Positions 31,815-36,073 of a stretch of 36,073 bases of DNA are shown here, piece by piece (positions within the stretch are counted from its first letter, which is position 1; each line of letters starts with the position of its first letter). The stretch is taken from the NCBI GenBank assembly GCA_027020785.1, contig JALUVI010000159.1, positions 1 through 36,073 of the forward strand, given 5' to 3'. The notes beneath the pieces were generated by a model. It did not search any database. It had not been told where the DNA came from and saw only the letters and a program-made list of their open reading frames with translations. Source of the stretch: Planctomycetota bacterium. Lineage in GTDB: Bacteria > Planctomycetota > UBA1135. Made by a program: the position numbers and the translations under genes.

Positions 31815-33766
31815 CAGAACGAACTCGCGACCTGGTAGACCGCGAACAGCACGTTGACGAGGGCGTCGCCCACGATGAGCCCGGCGGCGACGGGAACGCC
31901 GACGTTCTCGATCCACTTCTCGCCCTTCAGCCGCTGGGCGAGGAGGGCGAGCAGGCCGCCGATGCCGAAGACGGCCATGTACTCGAAGGGCAGGTACAGC
32001 GAGAGACCGACCATCACCCCGATGCCGGGCGAGACCAGCACCGAGACCAGGAGGCCGAGCAACGCTCCGGCGAGGTACTTGCCGAGCGGGACGTCGCCGG
32101 ACTGGACGATCTGGATGGCCGCCTCGAGGGCGCTGGCCTGCGGCGCGCCGAGCTCGGGCGTCCCCTTGGGCAGGGTGTCGGGGCTGCCGCCCAGCGCGAC
32201 GTGGTGCTCCAGGGCGACGCCGCCGGCGGCGACCGCACGCTCGTGGAGGATCCTCGCCTGCTCGGGCCCGAAACCGTAGGCCTTCCACAGGACCACCACG
32301 GTGGCCAGTGCGATGGCGGGGCCGATCCAGCACGTCAACAACTGGGCGAGTTGCTGGCGGATGGGGCGCGAACCGACCAGGTAGCCGGTCTTCAGGTCGG
32401 CCATCATGTCGGCGCACATGGAGGTGGCGACGCAGATGGCGGCGCCGATGGTGACGGCGGGCACGATCATCTCGCGGCCGGTGCCGAGGATGCCCATCAT
32501 GATCGCGATGGCGATGAGGGCGAGCCCGGACAGCGGCGACCAATCGGTGCGTCCGGTGGTCTGGGCGACGACCAAGCCGGCCACCCACAGCCACACGGCT
32601 CCGGCGAGGGTGGCGAGCAGGGCCTTCACCACCCCGACCTCGCCCCCGCCGGCGACGAGGGTGGCGACGAACAACATCACCAGACCGACGACGGTGCCGA
32701 GGTTCAGGACCGAGACCGGCAGTTCCTCGCGCTCGCCGTCGCCGCCACCGCCGGAGCGGATGCTCGCCAGCGCGGCCTTCAACGCCGGAGCCGCGACCAG
32801 GATGCCGGCCACCGCACCGCCGAGGATGAGCCCGATGCCGAGGTGGCGGCTGGTGAAGTGGGCGAAGGCGCCGAAGAAGGCCTGGGCCGGAGCGCCGTGG
32901 GGCAGGGCCGTGAGGTCGCCCGAGGCCAGCCCCTCAGCCCCCTCCGGCAGGTGCTCCGGCAGCCAGCCGAGGAGGATCGCGGCCGGGATCAGGAACCAGT
33001 AGTTCAGGAGCGTGCCGTAGAGGACGACCAGGCCGCCCCGCCCGGCGATGAAGCCGGCGCCGAGGGACAGCAGGCTGACGGCGAGCCAGAAGTTGAACGA
33101 CGCCGGCACGTGGAGGAAGGCGCCGAGGTCGAACTCGGCGGGCAGGACCGGCACCTTCGGCACGGTGCCGTCGGGCATCGGGGCGGCGCCGGGGGCGGGG
33201 ACGAGACGGGCCTGGGTCAGGAAGGTCACCAGCCCCGACACCACGATGCCGCCGATGAGGAGCAGCGACTTCTGCAGCCCGGCGCCGGGCGCGCGCAGGA
33301 TGGCGGCGACGGCCGTGCCCTCCGGGAAGCGCAGCCGCTCGTACTCGATGATCTGCTTGCGCAGCGGGACGATCAGGACGACGCCGAGCAGCGCACCGCC
33401 GACCGAGGCCAGGAGCAGCGAGCTGAAGTGGATGTCCTGCTCCAGGCCGAGCAGGAAGAGCACCGGCACCGTGAAGATGATGCCGGCGTTGACGGTGTTG
33501 ACCCCGCTGGCCACGGTCTGGAAGACGTTGACCTCGAGGATGGTCCCCCGGCGCAGCAGACCGCGCAGGATGCCGAAGCCGAGGACGGCGGCGACCGCGC
33601 TGCCGACGATGGTGAAGCCGATCTGGAGGCCGGCGAAGACGATGCCCATGTTGAGCACCGCGCCGAGGAGGACGCCGCCGACGACGGCGGCCGGAGTCAG
33701 CTCGCGGTAGGCGCCCCGTCGGGAGGGGCCGGGGTCGGGATCGCGTTGGAAGGCGCGGTCGGACAC
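31814..33766 (-). CDS. OPT family oligopeptide/metal-chelate transporter
   Basis: Inner-membrane OPT-superfamily transporter of 650 aa, the usual size of the prokaryotic branch, with about 14-16 hydrophobic segments. Recognisable features are ELTPAAVVGGVLLGAVLNMG near the N terminus, PLRKQIIEYERLRFPEGTAVA (the conserved FPE.TA region), and ADMMADLKTGYLVGSRPIRQ. Family members take up small peptides or metal-siderophore-type complexes; the substrate cannot be read here. The start is GTG with a TACACT box 6 nt before it. It follows the porin gene with a strong hairpin between them, and leads the 180-aa and sulfatase-fold genes. Confidence 0.9.
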   Translation of the reverse strand: MSDRAFQRDPDPGPSRRGAYRELTPAAVVGGVLLGAVLNMGIVFAGLQIGFTIVGSAVAAVLGFGILRGLLRRGTILEVNVFQTVASGVNTVNAGIIFTVPVLFLLGLEQDIHFSSLLLASVGGALLGVVLIVPLRKQIIEYERLRFPEGTAVAAILRAPGAGLQKSLLLIGGIVVSGLVTFLTQARLVPAPGAAPMPDGTVPKVPVLPAEFDLGAFLHVPASFNFWLAVSLLSLGAGFIAGRGGLVVLYGTLLNYWFLIPAAILLGWLPEHLPEGAEGLASGDLTALPHGAPAQAFFGAFAHFTSRHLGIGLILGGAVAGILVAAPALKAALASIRSGGGGDGEREELPVSVLNLGTVVGLVMLFVATLVAGGGEVGVVKALLATLAGAVWLWVAGLVVAQTTGRTDWSPLSGLALIAIAIMMGILGTGREMIVPAVTIGAAICVATSMCADMMADLKTGYLVGSRPIRQQLAQLLTCWIGPAIALATVVVLWKAYGFGPEQARILHERAVAAGGVALEHHVALGGSPDTLPKGTPELGAPQASALEAAIQIVQSGDVPLGKYLAGALLGLLVSVLVSPGIGVMVGLSLYLPFEYMAVFGIGGLLALLAQRLKGEKWIENVGVPVAAGLIVGDALVNVLFAVYQVASSF

Positions 33767-33772
33767 GCCGCT

Positions 33773-33778
33773 AGTGTA
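33773..33778 (-). promoter_or_regulatory. Putative -10 box of the OPT gene
   Basis: TACACT lies 6 nt before the GTG at 33766. This is the same leaderless spacing as at 8524 and 22452. A weak -35 (TCGACG) sits 15 bp upstream. Confidence 0.35.
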
Positions 33779-33804
33779 GGAGCGCCCCGAGGCCGTCGAG
33801 CGAA

Positions 33805-33834
33805 GCGGCGGCCCGACCGGAACCGGGCCGCCGC
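33805..33834 (-). terminator. Strong hairpin downstream of the porin gene
   Basis: GCGGCGGCCCG and CGGGCCGCCGC form an 11-bp perfect stem with an 8-nt loop, 22 nt after the porin stop. There is no T-tract, so it may be a pause or Rho-linked terminator. It separates the porin from the OPT transcript. Confidence 0.5.
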
Positions 33835-33856
33835 AGAGGAGACGAGGAACGAAGGG

Positions 33857-34936
33857 TCAGAAGTCGAAGGCGAACCGGAACGCCACGATGGTGGTGGCGT
33901 CGGCCCCCTGCAGGTCGGCCTGGAGGACGTCGAACATCAACCTCACGCGGCTCGTCAGGTAGCCGTTGAGGGCCACGCCCAAGGTGTCCAGGTCGGGCTG
34001 ACCCAGGTCGCCGAGGTCCAGGGTGGAGGCGCGGGCGGCCAGCTCCCAGGCGCCCACGCCGCCCGCGAAGGCGTCGCTCTTCGGGTGGACGCGGCTCCAC
34101 GCCCCCGACGAGGTCCGGTAGCCCCGGTGCTCGCCGGTCACGAACCAGCCGAGCTGCGCGGTGGCGCCGGTGGCGGACGGGCTGCTTCCGGCGGTGGCGT
34201 TCAGGTCGGCCCGGACGACCTCGACCGAGGCGTGGAAGGGTCCTTCCTGGAGCGCGGCCTCCAGACCGAGCAGGACGTAGTCGTCCACCATCATGGAGCC
34301 GTCCACGAAGTCGGGCAGGAAGTGGTTCTCGGGACGCGCGGCGAAGGAGGCGTCGCCGTCCGGGTTGCGGAAGCTCACCGCCGCGCCGAAGTGGAGCAGG
34401 CTCGCGCCGTCGTCCTCGTACCAGGGCCGCCAGACCACGCGACCGGTGGCGCTCCAGGCCTGGTCGGTGCTCTTGCCGGTCTTGTCGGTCTTGCGGAAGA
34501 CGCCCGCGGCCCAGGTCACCGAGTCGGAGGCGTCCGACACCATGAGGCCGGCGTTGCGGCTCGGCGCGAAGGCGTCGGCGACGAGGCTCCGCTCGAGGAA
34601 GGTGATGAAGCGGCTCGAGGTCAGCTCTTCGAGGCCGAAGGGCTCCTTGAAGTGGCCGAGCTTCCACCGGCCGAGCGGACCGTCGGTCCACTGGCCGTAG
34701 ACGTCGGCGAGCGCAGCGCTGCCGCCGGCGAACTCGAACTCGGCCTTGTACTCCAGGCCTTCGGCGAACTCGCCCTTGGCGCCGAGACGCACACGGCGCA
34801 CCTCGGTGCCGCCTTCGAGGGATTCGCCGAGCGCGGCCTCGGTGGCGGAGCCGGCCGAGACGAAGGTCCAGTCGCTCTGGAAGCGCCCGAAGATCTCGGG
34901 AGCTCCCTGGAGGAGGAGGAGGGTGGTCAGGATCAT
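33857..34936 (-). CDS. Phosphate-selective porin OprO/OprP-like
   Basis: Outer-membrane beta-barrel of about 359 aa. The start is the ATG at 34936 (MILTTLLLLQGAPEIFGRFQ) with a short signal peptide; the track's 391-aa start adds an antiframe leader. The Porin_O_P pattern appears in EVRRVRLGAKGEFAEGLEYK and WKLGHFKEPFGLEELTSSRF, and the protein ends in the barrel signal TTIVAFRFAFDF with a terminal Phe. Relatives pass phosphate or other anions. It is in front of the OPT gene, but a hairpin lies between them. Anion selectivity is inferred from family only. Confidence 0.88.
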   Translation of the reverse strand: MILTTLLLLQGAPEIFGRFQSDWTFVSAGSATEAALGESLEGGTEVRRVRLGAKGEFAEGLEYKAEFEFAGGSAALADVYGQWTDGPLGRWKLGHFKEPFGLEELTSSRFITFLERSLVADAFAPSRNAGLMVSDASDSVTWAAGVFRKTDKTGKSTDQAWSATGRVVWRPWYEDDGASLLHFGAAVSFRNPDGDASFAARPENHFLPDFVDGSMMVDDYVLLGLEAALQEGPFHASVEVVRADLNATAGSSPSATGATAQLGWFVTGEHRGYRTSSGAWSRVHPKSDAFAGGVGAWELAARASTLDLGDLGQPDLDTLGVALNGYLTSRVRLMFDVLQADLQGADATTIVAFRFAFDF

Positions 34937-35352
34937 GGGGTGTGCGTTGGGGGTTGGTCGGGAAGGGCCCGGCCGCGCCGGGGGTTCGTCCTTCCGTTCG
35001 GCGGGAAGGATGCCCGCCGACGGGGAGCGCAACGGGAACGCTTCGGGAAGGTCCCGTGAAGACGGCCAATCCCGTGCCGTCCCCGGAGGGGGCCGGAGGC
35101 GCGGTTCCGTTCCCCGTGGGGAACGTCGGGGACCGTGCAGGTCGGGTATGCTCGCCCCGATACGGCCCCCACCGCTCCGGCGGCCCAGGCCCGCCCCGCC
35201 TTCGGGGCCGGCTCCGGACGGCTCCGCAGGGGGCGACGGGGGTCGTCCCCTCCAGGGCCGGGAAGGCCCGAACGCGTACGCCGGAGCGGCTGCCTCGGCT
35301 CCACGCGTCCCGTCCCCCCCACCGCCGCCCCGCCTCGGATCGCGCCCACGCC
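34937..35352. other. Intergenic region between porin and arsC genes
   Basis: About 416 bp without a supported gene; the ORFs listed here are shadows or 5' extensions of arsC. It contains a 16-bp palindrome, a possible ECF-type promoter near 35120-35143 and a GC-rich hairpin (CCCCG-CCTT-CGGGG) around 35194-35207. If transcribed from the promoter it would form a leader of about 200 nt before arsC. Confidence 0.6.
35109..35124. promoter_or_regulatory. Palindrome overlapping an ECF-type -35 element
   Basis: GTTCCCC-GT-GGGGAAC is a perfect inverted repeat. Its GGAAC end (35120-35124) is followed after 16 bp by GTC (35141-35143), the spacing of extracytoplasmic-function sigma promoters. An alternative reading is a TATGCT -10 (35147-35152), with the palindrome centred near -41. 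Confidence 0.35.
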
Positions 35353-35766
35353 GTGAACCCGCCGCTTCGTCTCCTCTTCGTCTGCGTCGAGAACGCCAAT
35401 CGCAGCCAGATGGCCGAGGCCTTCGCCCGCGAGCTCGGCGGCGACGCCGTGGAGGCGTGGAGCGCGGGCTCGCGGCCGGCCGAGCGCGTCGGCGCCGGCA
35501 GCGTCGCGGCGATGGCGGAACTCGGCCTCGACCTCTCCGGAGCCCGGCCGAAGTCGCTCGACGAGCTGCCGCCGGGGCCCTGGGACGCGGTCGTCACCAT
35601 GGGCTGCGGCGACGCCTGCCCCCACCTGCCGGCGCACCGCCGCGACGATTGGGCGCTCCCCGACCCGCGCACCCTGGGCCCCGACGCGGTGCGCACCGTG
35701 CGCGACGACATCCGCGCCCGCGTCGCCGCCCTGCTCACCGAGCTCGGCGTCGGGCCCGCGGGCTGA
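35353..35766 (+). CDS. arsC: Arsenate reductase (LMW-PTP fold, ArsC)
   Basis: Cytoplasmic enzyme of 137 aa reducing arsenate to arsenite for export, of the low-molecular-weight phosphatase fold. The catalytic loop is CVENANRSQMAEAF (CX5R, C11-R17). Resolving cysteines are in TMGCGDACP (C85, C89), and the acid Asp is in LPDPR (D104). This matches the thioredoxin-dependent/mycothiol ArsC group better than plain tyrosine phosphatases. The start is the GTG at 35353; the 274-aa track ORF reads through the intergenic region. No arsR, arsB or acr3 is in the window. Its stop is 2 nt from the convergent partial gene's stop. Confidence 0.85.
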   Translation: MNPPLRLLFVCVENANRSQMAEAFARELGGDAVEAWSAGSRPAERVGAGSVAAMAELGLDLSGARPKSLDELPPGPWDAVVTMGCGDACPHLPAHRRDDWALPDPRTLGPDAVRTVRDDIRARVAALLTELGVGPAG

Positions 35767-35768
35767 CG

Positions 35769-36073
35769 TCAGGGCAGGAGTTCGGTGACGCCCAGGGTGG
35801 AGAGGGTCCAGATGGTCGGGTCGCTGGGCGAGGTCCGCACCACCGCCCGGGTGTAGAGGGTCGTGCCGACGAGGTTCGGGTCCGGCGGCAGCGGCACGTG
35901 GATCGTGCCCCGCCCCTGCGCGTCGAGGGTCGTCTCCATCGCGGACGCGTTCAGCGAGCGCGTCAGCCAGGGGTCGGGAGCGAGGTGGCTCTTCCAGCCC
36001 TGCAGCAGCCGCCCGCCGGCGCCGTCGAAGGCGCGTGACAGGACCAGGCGGCAGGGGCGGTTGGCGCCGCTCG
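35769..36073 (-). CDS. Secreted/surface protein C terminus (partial)
   Basis: The gene runs off the right edge; I read its frame from the reverse complement, with stop at 35769-35771. The visible 101 residues include GRGTIHVPLPPDPNLVGTTL, then YTRAVVRTSPSDPT, and end TLSTLGVTELLP. This is the C-terminal tail common in secreted Planctomycetota proteins, where a beta-sandwich domain precedes 'dp.LvG..ly.qa'. No signal peptide or catalytic part is in view, so function cannot be assigned. It converges with arsC. Confidence 0.6.
   Translation of the reverse strand, partial: SGANRPCRLVLSRAFDGAGGRLLQGWKSHLAPDPWLTRSLNASAMETTLDAQGRGTIHVPLPPDPNLVGTTLYTRAVVRTSPSDPTIWTLSTLGVTELLP

Noticed and set aside
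28679-35059. 2126-aa plus-strand ORF
   Set aside because: It is antisense to six well-supported minus-strand genes (metalloprotease, sulfatase-fold, OPT and others). Its composition is repetitive and lacks any domain; the absence of stops is due to the GC-rich coding strand.

Overview
The window is a compact, very GC-rich (about 70% by eye) stretch of a Gram-negative chromosome. LptF/LptG, a Wza-type export lipoprotein, a phosphate-selective porin and several lipobox proteins indicate an outer membrane. Planctomycetota is the likeliest phylum: many secreted hypotheticals, an abundance of alkaline-phosphatase/sulfatase-fold enzymes, a carboxypeptidase-regulatory-like surface protein, and a partial protein with the 'PLPPDPNLVGTTLY' type tail often seen there. 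This is inference from gene content, not a phylogeny. Most long ORFs in the track, including those of 2126, 1299 and 914 aa, are wholly or largely GC-driven shadows.

Layout. (1) 1-4729, minus strand: nitrilase-family amidase, acetyl-CoA acetyltransferase, 3-hydroxybutyryl-CoA dehydrogenase, a doubtful small Gly-rich ORF, and the N-terminal part of a membrane-anchored surface protein cut by the window edge. (2) 4802-4877, plus strand: tRNA-Ala(CGC). (3) 4948-9456: a repeat-rich (TPR-like) lipoprotein, the LptF-LptG pair, and a divergent Kdo/InaA-like kinase, suggesting a lipopolysaccharide theme. (4) 9453-22452: an exopolysaccharide locus. One minus-strand operon runs AP-superfamily phosphohydrolase, PslG-like GH39 glycosidase, Wzy-like polymerase, Wzz-like chain-length protein. 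A divergent wza-like gene follows. A second minus-strand operon runs UspA, DnaQ-like exonuclease, Wzx-like flippase, second AP-superfamily enzyme, PIG-L deacetylase. No glycosyltransferase is present, so sugar assembly must be encoded elsewhere. (5) 22465-23633: an insertion sequence with 15-bp perfect terminal inverted repeats and one DDE/DDN transposase, inserted between usp and the next upstream genes. (6) 23650-26380: two tandem lipoprotein AP-superfamily enzymes, clear paralogues. (7) 26461-29221: a matrixin-type metalloprotease with TIG-like repeats and a C-terminal sorting signal, plus a small secreted partner. (8) 29276-34936: membrane sulfatase-fold enzyme, 180-aa membrane protein, OPT transporter and OprO/P porin. 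(9) 35353-36073: arsenate reductase and a partial secreted protein.

The main theme is cell-surface polymer biology. Wzx, Wzy, Wzz and Wza form an almost complete Wzy-dependent export pathway, with a GH39 hydrolase and a deacetylase as likely modifying enzymes. Two cytoplasmic-type AP-superfamily enzymes are embedded in the same operons; two lipoprotein relatives and one membrane relative lie nearby. All five end in a similar (L/A)GY tail. The insertion sequence ends directly against the putative -10 element of usp, so it may now influence the usp-exonuclease-wzx operon. A recurrent TAnnnT-N6/7-GTG arrangement at four genes suggests leaderless initiation.
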